Source of the DNA: Planctomycetaceae bacterium
GTDB lineage: Bacteria; Planctomycetota; Planctomycetia; Pirellulales; Thermoguttaceae
Length of the DNA stretch: 13,005 bases
Direction of reading: 5' to 3'
Assembly (NCBI GenBank): GCA_031287585.1
Contig: JAITST010000540.1
Location: 1 to 13,005 of the forward strand
Shown here: positions 1 to 6,633 of the stretch, one piece after another
Position numbering within the stretch: position 1 is the first letter of the stretch
Layout of the letters: the number at the start of each line of letters is the position of its first letter
Notes under the pieces: model-generated
What the model was told of the DNA's origin: nothing
What the model saw: the letters and a program-made list of their open reading frames with translations, nothing else
Database searches by the model: none
Position numbers and translations under genes: made by a program

Positions 1-381
1 CGCGAGCAATCGGCGTATTGTACATTTGCGTTAGCGGTGGCATTGATGTGTCAATTCAAACAAAATGATTCCTTACCCCTACTTGAAAAGTTTGTGCCAA
101 ATGGTACATTCAATAACACAGATACAGCACCGCGAGCGTTGTTGGTTTTGGCACAGTGTTATTCGATGATTAAAGGAATGCAGGAAAAGGAAAATCGTTG
201 CTACGAGTACATTGTGAAAAAATTCCCATATACACAAGAAGCGGACAACGCTTTGTTTTTCATTGCGCAACCTTATTACTATGAGGCAGACTACATTAGC
301 ATCCGTAAAACAATAAATCGTCCAAAAACTGGTCTTGTTTGCAAATGTGATAATACTTTTGCCTACGGGGCAAAGAGGTAG
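1..381 (+). CDS. TPR-like protein, C-terminal part (cut by window edge)
   Basis: The frame is open from the first base to a TAG at 379-381, so this is the C-terminal 126 residues of a longer protein. The visible part is helical with TPR-like spacing: an A-rich helix (FALAVALMCQF), then ALLVLAQCYSMI, then YEYIVKKFPYTQEADNALFFIAQ. The last is the usual 'KKFP-x-T/S-x-x-A-x-x-A' phrase of TPR and outer-membrane-lipoprotein-type repeats. Such proteins usually act as scaffolds for protein contacts; a specific role cannot be read here. The last 15-20 residues (from about PKTG) no longer look like TPR, and their DNA contains a small hairpin (358-374). The natural end may therefore have been altered by an inserted repeat or a frameshift. 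Coding is fairly certain; the family call is moderate. Confidence 0.6.
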   Translation, partial: REQSAYCTFALAVALMCQFKQNDSLPLLEKFVPNGTFNNTDTAPRALLVLAQCYSMIKGMQEKENRCYEYIVKKFPYTQEADNALFFIAQPYYYEADYISIRKTINRPKTGLVCKCDNTFAYGAKR

Positions 382-641
382 AGACATCCCGTCCTGTCGG
401 TTGAAACCGACGGTGGGTTGCGTCATACGTTCTCACCAGTTTGCTTACCATTGTTGATTGTCCCATTAGTCCTTCTTTTTTTCGGCGGCTGATTGTAGTA
501 CAATGAATATCGGTTTTTGCGAGTTCACCACGCAAAAAATCGCTGAATGTTTATCTCGTGCAATCGTTTCAGGGTCGTTCAAACAAACTTGCCAAACCTA
601 GTAATGGGTTAGGTGACAAATTTTAATTTAGGAGAATAATT
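382..641. other. Spacer of 260 bases with palindromes, no gene seen
   Basis: No convincing reading frame was found on either strand. The left part has a palindrome (396-411) just after the stop codon of the TPR-like gene. A TACAAT at 499-504 could be a -10 box, but the matching -35 position (476-481) is only a run of T, so this promoter is weak. A Shine-Dalgarno AGGAG lies at 630-634, seven bases before the ATG at 642. Confidence 0.5.
396..411. repeat. Palindrome GTCGGTTGAAACCGAC
   Basis: This is a perfect 7+7 inverted repeat with a two-base centre (or six pairs with a TGAA tetraloop). It sits 15 bases after the stop of the TPR-like gene. Its first ten bases, GTCGGTTGAA, recur exactly at 12080-12089 inside the gap terminator, and a related palindrome is at 12119-12136. 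It could be a terminator stem, but no U-tract follows; a dispersed small palindromic repeat is also possible. Confidence 0.5.
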
Positions 642-1943
642 ATGTCTATTTCACGTCGTAGTTTTTTATCGGCTTCGGTTTTGACTGCTGCTTCTGCTAC
701 ACTCCCAACACCCGCCATTTTCGGTGCGGAAAAGAACAAAAAATACCAAGTTGCTCTCGTCGGAACCGGCGGAATGGGCAATGCGAATTTGGGGGCTGCA
801 ATTTCAACGAAAACTGTTGAAACAGTTGCCCTTGTCGATGTGGATAGAGGGCGGCGTGAATTGTCGTTTGAGAGTGTTAAAAAGAGTACCGGATTGGAAG
901 CGAAACTGTTCAACGACCATCGGGAAATGCTTGAAGAAGTTAAACCTGAAATCGTGATTGTTGCTACGCCGGAGCATTGGCATCCGTTAATTACGATTGA
1001 CGCTTGTAAAGCCGGTGCGCATGTTTACGTGGAAAAGCCGGTATCGCACACGATCAACGAAGGAATTGCGATGGTCAAAACGGCAAGAGAAACCGGTCGA
1101 ACGATTCAAGTCGGAACGCATCGTCGTTGTTCTCCGGCGGGAATCGCGGCGAAAAAATATATCAAAGAGGGTAACATCGGTCAGATCGGTATGGTTCGTG
1201 CTTTTGTTCATTATACGGCTTGGGGCGGAAAAGATGTTCCGACTCCCGACACGCCAACGCCGGAAGGACTTGATTGGGACAGATGGTGCGGTCCCGCTCC
1301 GCTGATTCCGTTCAATTCCAAGATACACCCCGGCGGTTTCCGTCAGTTCCTCAATTACGGAACCGGTCAACTAGGTGATTGGGGAACGCACTGGATGGAT
1401 ATGATTTTGTGGGTAATGGACGATCAGGAACAATACCCGTCAACCGTTTCATCAACTGGTGGTCGATTTATATGGCGTGACAATACTGATGCCCCCGATA
1501 CGCAATCGGCGTTGTACAAATTTGACAAATATATGGTCGAGTGGGAACACCGTTGTTACGCCGGTAACGCCCCTGAAAAGGAAAATATCGGAGTTTATTT
1601 TTATGGTACAAAAGGTACGGTGCATATCGGTGACGGAAATTGGAGTGTGTTCAAAAGTCAAGATAAAAACGCCAATCCAGAAACGCCGGACACTCCTAAA
1701 AACGAAGGCAATCTTCAGGTGTCGTGGCGGAATTTCATTGAATCAATAGAAAACGGTCAGAAGCCGATTTGCGACATTGAATACGGACACCGCGCAACGA
1801 CGATGACATTACTCGGAATGTTAGCCCTGAAACTCGGTCGGAATGTCCGTTGGGACGGCGAAAAACAAACGATTCCCAACGACCCCGAAGCGGTGAAACT
1901 TATGTCGCGTGAATATCGCGCACCTTGGAAATATCCGAGTTGA
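642..1943 (+). CDS. Tat-exported Gfo/Idh/MocA family oxidoreductase
   Basis: This 433-residue protein is a predicted NAD(P)-dependent dehydrogenase or epimerase acting on a sugar, inositol or related polyol. Residues 1-29 form a twin-arginine signal (SRRSFL at 4-9, then an alanine-rich stretch ending AIFGAE), so export already folded is likely. The Rossmann fold follows, with VALVGTGGMGN around 37-47 (GxGxxG at 41-46), VALVDVD at 62-68 and VIVATPEHWH at 105-114. The family's EKP signature is at 131-133; its Lys is the usual catalytic residue. The C-terminal substrate domain has GDWGTHWMD with His250. Length and order match the many Tat-tagged members in Planctomycetota. The start is supported by AGGAG at 630-634. 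Substrate cannot be told from sequence. It appears to be transcribed alone or with the gene at 2050. Confidence 0.93.
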   Translation: MSISRRSFLSASVLTAASATLPTPAIFGAEKNKKYQVALVGTGGMGNANLGAAISTKTVETVALVDVDRGRRELSFESVKKSTGLEAKLFNDHREMLEEVKPEIVIVATPEHWHPLITIDACKAGAHVYVEKPVSHTINEGIAMVKTARETGRTIQVGTHRRCSPAGIAAKKYIKEGNIGQIGMVRAFVHYTAWGGKDVPTPDTPTPEGLDWDRWCGPAPLIPFNSKIHPGGFRQFLNYGTGQLGDWGTHWMDMILWVMDDQEQYPSTVSSTGGRFIWRDNTDAPDTQSALYKFDKYMVEWEHRCYAGNAPEKENIGVYFYGTKGTVHIGDGNWSVFKSQDKNANPETPDTPKNEGNLQVSWRNFIESIENGQKPICDIEYGHRATTMTLLGMLALKLGRNVRWDGEKQTIPNDPEAVKLMSREYRAPWKYPS

Positions 1944-2049
1944 TGTGGATCGTACCTGCTCTTCAAACCCGACTAACACCGCTTTACAAATGCTGGCGAT
2001 TGCCGTAAAATCGGTGGTTTATCACAGTAACATTTCACGAGAACACAAT

Positions 2050-2670
2050 ATGGATATTCACGGCAAAATGACAAGAAAATTTTTTGCAAAGTGGTTTTCT
2101 CTCATAAATATCTTCGTTTGCATTCCGCTGTTCCTTGCCGGAATGCTAGTCGCTTGTTCTCCGTGTTTTTGGGTCGGATTTGACGGAATGTTCCGCGCAA
2201 CTTCAATCGAATTTGGCAACGGCTGGGAAAAAGCACCGTACACGTCGGAGGTTAGTAAAACGTGGGATACAAAACGTCCGACCTTTATGTGGCTTCCTTT
2301 TCCGCATTTTCATACAAGAATGGATATTTTGCAAGAATACAAATCGGTGCAAATGCAAAATTTTGACGGTACTACAACAGGTGGACAAACATACAAAGAT
2401 GCCATTGGATATTCTTACTGCATCACACTATTGCCTTTTTTCAAGAACAGAGAATATGGCGTGTTAATGAAAAAAATTACATATAAAAATATACTGGGAA
2501 AAGAAGAAACGAGTGTTTGTTATAGTATTCCCGGCACGATTTCATACAGTTTTGCGGAGTTTTTATTCAGTTGGGTTTGCGGACTCGTTCTTATATTGTT
2601 GTCGTTTATCGTGCGTAAATCGCAGAGAAACAAAGAAAATGCCCTTATTGCAGAGGTGAAAAAATCGTAA
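2050..2670 (+). CDS. Two-helix membrane protein of unknown function
   Basis: I do not recognise the family. The 206-residue product has a hydrophobic helix at about 16-36 (SLINIFVCIPLFLAG), a polar loop of about 130 residues, and a second helix at about 168-188 (FLFSWVCGLVLILLSFIV) followed by a basic tail. The loop is probably outside the cytoplasm. The layout is loosely like DUF3592-type proteins, but no signature is clear. The frame is open further upstream into the preceding gene. I chose ATG 2050 because that upstream part has no protein-like character and a weak GAGA lies six bases before it; ATG 2068 is an alternative. The stop follows a run of six A (2659-2664), and the +1 frame then stays open to 2869, so the gene is probably longer than it appears. 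Confidence 0.65.
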   Translation: MDIHGKMTRKFFAKWFSLINIFVCIPLFLAGMLVACSPCFWVGFDGMFRATSIEFGNGWEKAPYTSEVSKTWDTKRPTFMWLPFPHFHTRMDILQEYKSVQMQNFDGTTTGGQTYKDAIGYSYCITLLPFFKNREYGVLMKKITYKNILGKEETSVCYSIPGTISYSFAEFLFSWVCGLVLILLSFIVRKSQRNKENALIAEVKKS

Positions 2671-2869
2671 TGACACAAACACAAATGGTAAAATCACCTT
2701 ACGTTATCGCGGCGGTAAAAGCAGTATCCAGCGGCTTAAACCGTTTTCCGAAGTGATTCAAGAGGCAACGACTACAAATTACGATTATAAGGAATTGATA
2801 AATAAAGAAAGCGAAAATGTTACGGAAACTTCTGACCAAAACGGGCGAACAGTTATGTTCGCCCGCTAG
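2660..2869 (+). other. Probable frameshifted C-terminal tail of the 2050 gene
   Basis: In the +1 frame relative to the upstream gene there are 69 sense codons ending at TAG 2867-2869. The peptide looks protein-like: GKITLRYRGGKSSIQRLKPF, then SEVIQEATTTNYDYKELINK. It has no plausible start codon near its beginning and no Shine-Dalgarno sequence. Reading through the A6 run at 2659-2664 as A5 would join it smoothly to the membrane protein (…EVK-NRND…). Either the run carries a base insertion (a real mutation or an assembly error), or slippage there makes two products. The tail would be a cytoplasmic domain after the second membrane helix. Confidence 0.5.
2842..2865. terminator. Convergent terminator hairpin
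   Basis: CGGGCGAAC, a loop AGTTAT and GTTCGCCCG form a perfect nine-pair stem between two convergent genes. Read on the minus strand it is followed by TTTTGG, so it best serves the cupin gene ending at 2887. On the plus strand the following bases are only mildly T-rich. The stem overlaps the last codons of the frameshifted tail. Confidence 0.75.
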
Positions 2870-2886
2870 CCGTTTGTCCGTTTTAC

Positions 2887-3660
2887 TTACTTCTTCTCAT
2901 CAACCTTCTTTGCTGGTGAGTTGGCTGCTTTGCCTTCTTTGTGGCTGAATACCAGACCTTCGCCCGAATGATATGAGGCGTATTCTGTTACGATTGCTCC
3001 TTCTGGTCCGGCTAACATAAAGTGCTTATGTGTTAGTCCGCTTAACAGTGCCATGTCGCCCGGTTTTAGTTCTACCGCTTTGAAACAATCTATCGCTTTC
3101 GCCGCGATTTGACTCTTCAATGCTTTCTGGGCTTCCAACGGTAACGACGCTAAATCCGCTTCGCTGCCGCCTTCCGCGAAACACCAAACGCTGCCGTGAC
3201 GTACCTGCCATGACTCATGTTTCGGGGCTTTACCTTCCGCTTCCATGTGTTGATGTTGCGGAATCATTTGGTACGGGAGCAGGTAAATTTCGTGACCGAA
3301 GTAGCCGTGTTCTTTATCGTTGACGAAGAATATGCCCCCCATTCCGACATTCGAAAAGTCACCGATATTGAAGTCGAGAATCCAAAGTTTATCGCCCGCT
3401 AGCGATGCTTTTTCGCTAGCGGCGAGAATCGGTCTCGCGATTGAGTAGTTGTGATAGCGAAACAGTTGCGTGTATGCACGCTTTGCCTTCGCCTCATCAA
3501 AACTACCGTCTGCCTTGTAAAAATAATCGTTGCCATACTTCTGCACACGCGGCGATTGCGACTGAATTGCGGCACGGCGACTCTGAGCAGAAACAGTTAA
3601 AGCCATCGTCGCTAACATAACAACGGTGGTAACGAAAAGAAACGAGTTACGAAATGTCAT
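2887..3660 (-). CDS. Secreted cupin protein, D-lyxose isomerase-like
   Basis: This 257-residue protein has a signal peptide at 1-25 (hydrophobic FLFVTTVVMLATMALTVSAQ), so it acts outside the cytoplasm. The middle is a cupin. GHEIYLLPYQMIPQHQH gives H136 and H138, then KHESWQVRHG gives E149 with six residues to G156. The second cupin motif is LKPGDMALLSGLTHKH, with H211 or H213. These are plausible ligands for a divalent metal, and the pattern resembles D-lyxose isomerases, which interconvert D-lyxose and D-xylulose; an exported enzyme of this kind would be unusual. The frame extends 17 residues upstream, but ATG 3658-3660 is preferred because AGGAG lies six bases before it (3667-3671) and the signal peptide begins there. 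It stands alone between its own promoter and a terminator. The cupin fold is quite sure; the substrate is not. Confidence 0.8.
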   Translation of the reverse strand: MTFRNSFLFVTTVVMLATMALTVSAQSRRAAIQSQSPRVQKYGNDYFYKADGSFDEAKAKRAYTQLFRYHNYSIARPILAASEKASLAGDKLWILDFNIGDFSNVGMGGIFFVNDKEHGYFGHEIYLLPYQMIPQHQHMEAEGKAPKHESWQVRHGSVWCFAEGGSEADLASLPLEAQKALKSQIAAKAIDCFKAVELKPGDMALLSGLTHKHFMLAGPEGAIVTEYASYHSGEGLVFSHKEGKAANSPAKKVDEKK

Positions 3661-3731
3661 AATTGACTCCTTTGAAAATTGTGAACTGTTTACAAAACGT
3701 GAAGAAAACATTTCTCCACGAACGAGTGGCG

Positions 3732-3760
3732 ATTATAACACGGGTACGGCGGAGATTCAA
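3732..3760 (-). promoter_or_regulatory. Sigma-70-type promoter of the cupin gene
   Basis: On the minus strand TTGAAT (3755-3760), a spacer of exactly 17 bases and a perfect TATAAT (3732-3737) form a strong housekeeping-type promoter. It lies about 70 bases upstream of the ATG at 3660. Confidence 0.7.
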
Positions 3761-3763
3761 GAG

Positions 3764-3784
3764 GCGGGAACGCGAGCGTCCCGC
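3764..3784. repeat. Imperfect GC-rich hairpin between divergent promoters
   Basis: GCGGGAACGC and GCGTCCCGC pair with a single bulged A and a tiny loop. It lies just upstream of the cupin promoter's -35 box, so it could be an operator, or a dispersed palindromic repeat. No function can be assigned. Confidence 0.4.
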
Positions 3785-3860
3785 AAAACAACAGCCCGAT
3801 ACCTCGCCTACTCGACAAGTATTTTTCAGAATTGGAATACTCATCATTTGTTCACATCGG

Positions 3861-3889
3861 TTGCGGAAACGATTACAGTATTTTATAAT
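3861..3889 (+). promoter_or_regulatory. Sigma-70-type promoter of the protease gene
   Basis: TTGCGG (3861-3866), a 17-base spacer and a perfect TATAAT (3884-3889) lie about 90 bases upstream of the ATG at 3981. It may also drive the cluster that runs to 6532. Confidence 0.65.
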
Positions 3890-3980
3890 CGTGTGCGTTT
3901 GCTAACTTGTGTGAAGGTGTTAATTTGAAGCGGCAAGGTTAAGTTCATAGTCGAACCGCTCCAACCGGATATGAGAGCCA

Positions 3981-4694
3981 ATGTTGAAACTAAACAAAAT
4001 TGAACCGTATATCCTCATCGCGGCGGCATTTTTTCCGACGTTGTTGACGTTTTGTTACTTCATACTGTTTGCGGGGTCGGACGGTGCGCGGGCGGTTTAT
4101 GGCGTTGGTAAGACGATACAGTTTTTGTTGCCGGCGGTTTGGGCGGGACTGATTTGCCGTGAACGTTTTTTGTTACGGCGGTTTTCAAAACGCGGCGTTG
4201 TTGAATCGTTGGTGTTTGGCGGTGCGGTGTTTTTGTCGATGGTTGCCGCGTATTATGTTGTACTTCGTTACGGCGTTTTATCACCAAACTCCGTCGCGAC
4301 ACAGGAAATCACGAACAAACTTGCAACATTCAACGCGAACGTGCCAACGTTTTTTATCATCGTTGGTGTATTTTATTCGTTGATGCACAGCGGTTTGGAA
4401 GAATACTACTGGCGTTGGTTTTTGTACCGCCGGTTGACGAAAACGATGCGATGGAATTACGCGGCGGCGTTGTCGAGTGTCGGCTTTATGCTGCATCACG
4501 TTTTAATACTAGGAACATATTTTGGCTTCACGCATTGGGTAACGTGGCTCGGCTCAGTCGGCTGTGCGGTCGGCGGCTTGTATTGGTGTTGGTCATATAA
4601 ACGATTCGACAATATTTATCCGCTATGGATTTCACACGGTATAATCGACGCGGCGATTTTCGTAGTTGGATACCTAGCGATTTTTTCGTTATAA
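3981..4694 (+). CDS. CPBP family intramembrane metalloprotease
   Basis: This 237-residue protein spans the membrane several times and carries the three motifs of the CPBP (CAAX protease and bacteriocin-processing) family. Motif 1 is LEEYYWRWFLYR, with E140, E141 and R145 (EExxxR). Motif 2 is FMLHH at 169-173 (FxxxH). Motif 3 is WISHGIID with H219. These residues form the active site within the membrane in known members such as Rce1. Bacterial homologues cleave membrane-bound peptides or proteins, and some protect against bacteriocins; the substrate here is unknown. A GAGAG lies about six bases before the ATG. The next gene begins 110 bases downstream on the same strand, so co-transcription is possible. 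Confidence 0.88.
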   Translation: MLKLNKIEPYILIAAAFFPTLLTFCYFILFAGSDGARAVYGVGKTIQFLLPAVWAGLICRERFLLRRFSKRGVVESLVFGGAVFLSMVAAYYVVLRYGVLSPNSVATQEITNKLATFNANVPTFFIIVGVFYSLMHSGLEEYYWRWFLYRRLTKTMRWNYAAALSSVGFMLHHVLILGTYFGFTHWVTWLGSVGCAVGGLYWCWSYKRFDNIYPLWISHGIIDAAIFVVGYLAIFSL

Positions 4695-4804
4695 GCAACT
4701 TATAAAATTTTATCAGTTAAAATTGAAAGTGTTGCTTGGAATTTGCGGCAAAACGAGCCGCGTTATGAACGTGGACGGTTACATCATTTTCAACGGATAA
4801 CAAA

Positions 4805-5533
4805 ATGAATAACATTTTTTGTATGAAATGGGGGACGAAGTTTCCGCCGCTTTATGTCAACGTGCTTGCGGCGATGGTTCGCCGTCACTTGCAAACGCCG
4901 TATCGGTTCGTATGTTTTACGGACGATGGCAGCGGACTTGACCCGTCGGTTGAAGTTCGCCCGTTACCGGAAATGCAACTCTCCGCGTCGTTACCCGAAC
5001 GCGGTTGGCGGAAGTTGACGATACTCGGTAACAATCTCGGTGACGACCTTAACGGTAGTGCGTTGTTCCTCGACCTTGATGTGCTGATACTCGACGACTT
5101 ACAACCGTTCTTTGATGTCTCCGGCAAGTTTGTTATCGTACAAGAATGGGGCTTCAAAGACAAAATCATCGGTAACTCATCCGTTTTCCGTTTTGAAATC
5201 GGCGAACACCAAGACGTGTTAGAACACTTCATAAACCACGGCAACGAAGTTCGTCAACAGTTCCGTAACGAACAAGCGTACCTGTCACATTCGATTAACA
5301 ACAAAAGAATGTTGACGTATTGGAACGAAGAATGGTGCCGGAGTTTCAAACGTCACTGCCTACAACCATTTCCGCTCTGCCATCTAATCCCGCCCCAAAA
5401 ACCGGAAAACGCAAAGATAGTTGTATTCCACGGAAATCCAAACCCCGACATTGCAATAAAAGGTTGGATAGGTCACTATGGACTGCGAGCGGCGAAACCA
5501 GCAAGTTGGATTGCGGAGAATTGGAGAGAATAG
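4805..5533 (+). CDS. GT-A-type glycosyltransferase-like protein
   Basis: This 242-residue cytoplasmic protein has the layout of a small GT-A fold transferase resembling family GT8. The N-terminus (IFCMKWGTKFPPLYVNVLAAM) has the look of a nucleotide-sugar entry strand. RFVCFTDD is at 34-41. The DxD motif that binds metal and nucleotide sugar is FLDLDVLILDDL, with D90 and D92. Then come GNSSVFRF (123-130), NEQAYLS (155-161) and VFHGNPNP (207-214); the last resembles the C-terminal His-Gly metal site of GT8 enzymes. No signal peptide or membrane helix was seen. It probably adds a sugar to a cell-surface glycan or lipid, but donor and acceptor cannot be read. No clear Shine-Dalgarno sequence precedes the ATG; only GGATAAC is nearby. 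It lies in the plus-strand cluster between the protease and the small membrane proteins. Confidence 0.75.
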   Translation: MNNIFCMKWGTKFPPLYVNVLAAMVRRHLQTPYRFVCFTDDGSGLDPSVEVRPLPEMQLSASLPERGWRKLTILGNNLGDDLNGSALFLDLDVLILDDLQPFFDVSGKFVIVQEWGFKDKIIGNSSVFRFEIGEHQDVLEHFINHGNEVRQQFRNEQAYLSHSINNKRMLTYWNEEWCRSFKRHCLQPFPLCHLIPPQKPENAKIVVFHGNPNPDIAIKGWIGHYGLRAAKPASWIAENWRE

Positions 5534-5554
5534 TTACTAAAAAACAGAAAAACT

Positions 5555-5917
5555 ATGTCAAACATCCATCCATCACACTACACAAACGAGAATCGTTCAC
5601 CATACTCCGAATCAGAAAGTTCATCGGAAAAGTTGGGACGGCTTATTTCTGAACATCGGAGAACATGGGGGAGTTTTTTTGTGTTCATTATTTATTTTAT
5701 AATTCCATTTGTACAGGCGTTTGCTCTAACTTTCGTTATGTTATCAATCGTTTCACGTGGAATGTGGGAATGGTCGTATTGGCTTCTCATTTTGTTTTTC
5801 GGTTCTTTTGCGTTATGGTTTGGTTGGTGGATTAAAGTAAGAATTACCGGTTATGATTACGCGGCAGTTTACGAAAACGGTTTGTTGCTCCGAAGCCGTT
5901 TCGATGTACGCAGGTAA
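5555..5917 (+). CDS. Small two-helix membrane protein, possibly frameshifted
   Basis: I do not recognise this protein. The 120 residues begin with a polar, serine-rich cytoplasmic part (1-37). A long hydrophobic helix follows at about 39-66 (FFVFIIYFIIPFVQAF), then a second at about 71-95 (WSYWLLILFFGSFALWFGWW). After that comes the start of a beta-rich segment (YDYAAVYENGLLLRSRFD), like the first strand of PH-like domains behind membrane helices. The product stops right there, which is an odd place, and a neighbouring frame continues with protein-like sequence to 6068. The gene begins only 21 bases after the glycosyltransferase stop, so an operon is likely. No Shine-Dalgarno sequence is visible. 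Confidence 0.6.
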   Translation: MSNIHPSHYTNENRSPYSESESSSEKLGRLISEHRRTWGSFFVFIIYFIIPFVQAFALTFVMLSIVSRGMWEWSYWLLILFFGSFALWFGWWIKVRITGYDYAAVYENGLLLRSRFDVRR

Positions 5918-6068
5918 CGATGATAACGAATATACCGACGAAAAGTTTACCATTGAATCAGGATCGGGGTTCACTTTTTCGGAGGCGTATCATCTTTTCG
6001 GTGAAATAACACGTTTCGCTGTTAAGAATCCGGAGAGCGAAAATAGCCCCCTTGCATTATTTGTATAG
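5918..6068 (+). other. Possible frameshifted tail of the 5555 gene
   Basis: In the +1 frame, sense codons run from the region of 5904 to TAG 6066-6068. They encode GNDDNEYTDEKFTIESGSGF followed by TFSEAYHLFGEITRFAV. This would complete the beta-rich cytoplasmic domain that the 5555 gene only begins. The frame has no start with a ribosome site at this point. The crossover would lie near 5900-5918, with no long homopolymer there, so a simple insertion or deletion is more likely than slippage. Chance openness cannot be excluded over only about 50 codons. Confidence 0.4.
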
Positions 6069-6100
6069 ATAATGTATAATCCGTCAAGTCGTTTTCGTGA

Positions 6101-6325
6101 ATGGCGGTTTCAACCTTTTTTTACTCGTTTCCTGACGCTATGCCAAAATCATTGTGTATTTTTTCGTTGTCCGTATCGGTATTGTTATTCCTTATCTTTA
6201 CGCTTGACTTGCTTTTCGGGTTTCCGTTTAGTAAGGCGGGCGGCTTGCTTATGAATCTTGGGTTCATTGCCGCTACCGCTATTCTCGGTACGTATAGTTA
6301 CCTGACTCTGCGTGAGTTACGTTAA
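6101..6325 (+). CDS. Small two-helix membrane protein (74 residues)
   Basis: The product has two hydrophobic helices: about 19-39 (FSLSVSVLLFLIFTLDLLF) and about 50-68 (LMNLGFIAATAILGTYSYL), joined by GFPFSKAGG, and ends in a charged LRELR tail. It resembles, from memory, small planctomycete membrane proteins of the form DLLFGIPF…MDIGF…AILGYLSW…RE; this is recall, not a search result. ATG 6140 (MPKSLCIF) is an alternative start, and neither start has a clear Shine-Dalgarno sequence. The next small membrane gene begins 24 bases after its stop, suggesting the two are transcribed together. Confidence 0.55.
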   Translation: MAVSTFFYSFPDAMPKSLCIFSLSVSVLLFLIFTLDLLFGFPFSKAGGLLMNLGFIAATAILGTYSYLTLRELR

Positions 6326-6349
6326 AATCCCTAACCATAAAACAATTTT

Positions 6350-6532
6350 ATGCACCCAGTTTTTTATTCGATACCGCTTGTTATCCTTTTTTCTCTTTGC
6401 TACGCGGGAACTCGCCACGAGAATATCTCCGCTATTGTACGGCACGCTGCGCATTTTGCGGGATGGACGTTTTTCGCGATGGTAGTAGTTGTTCTGATTA
6501 TAGAGTTTATTCTGGCATTTGTGAAAGTTTAA
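6350..6532 (+). CDS. Small two-helix membrane protein (60 residues)
   Basis: The 60 residues hold a first helix at about 3-19 (PVFYSIPLVILFSLCYA), a short polar turn with GTRHENISAIVRHAAHF, and a second helix at about 37-58 (AGWTFFAMVVVVLIIEFILAF). The TRHE…I…HA phrase between the helices is the kind of feature seen in small conserved planctomycete membrane proteins that I recall, usually beside a protein like the 6101 gene; this needs a search. The ATG follows a T-rich stretch without a ribosome site. It is the last gene before the hairpin at 6595-6615. Confidence 0.55.
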   Translation: MHPVFYSIPLVILFSLCYAGTRHENISAIVRHAAHFAGWTFFAMVVVVLIIEFILAFVKV

Positions 6533-6594
6533 TGCTGTACCTCGACTTGGGTTATTAAACCATCTCAATAGATGTGTAGAACCAATTCATATTC

Positions 6595-6615
6595 GGGCAA
6601 CCGCAATGGTTGCCC
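6595..6615. terminator. Convergent terminator-like hairpin
   Basis: GGGCAACC, loop GCAAT and GGTTGCCC make a perfect eight-pair stem between the small membrane gene ending at 6532 and the large minus-strand gene ending at 6634. Neither side has a strong U-tract, so efficiency is uncertain, but the position between convergent genes fits a shared terminator. Confidence 0.55.
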
Positions 6616-6633
6616 AGACGATATGTTTCACCA

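Larger units (their letters stand above)
3661..3980. other. Divergent promoter region of 320 bases
   Basis: This spacer separates the minus-strand cupin gene from the plus-strand protease gene. It contains one good promoter for each direction (3732-3760 minus and 3861-3889 plus) and an imperfect hairpin between them (3764-3784). Short open frames in it look non-coding. Confidence 0.7.

Noticed and set aside
1909..2049. Upstream extension of the membrane protein to an ATG at 1909 within the oxidoreductase gene
   Set aside because: The added peptide is not hydrophobic or domain-like, overlaps the previous gene and lacks a ribosome site.
2670..2756. 28-codon frame starting at a TAATG overlap after the membrane protein
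   Set aside because: The overlap looks like translational coupling, but the peptide is short and featureless, and the +1 frame over the same bases looks far more like protein.
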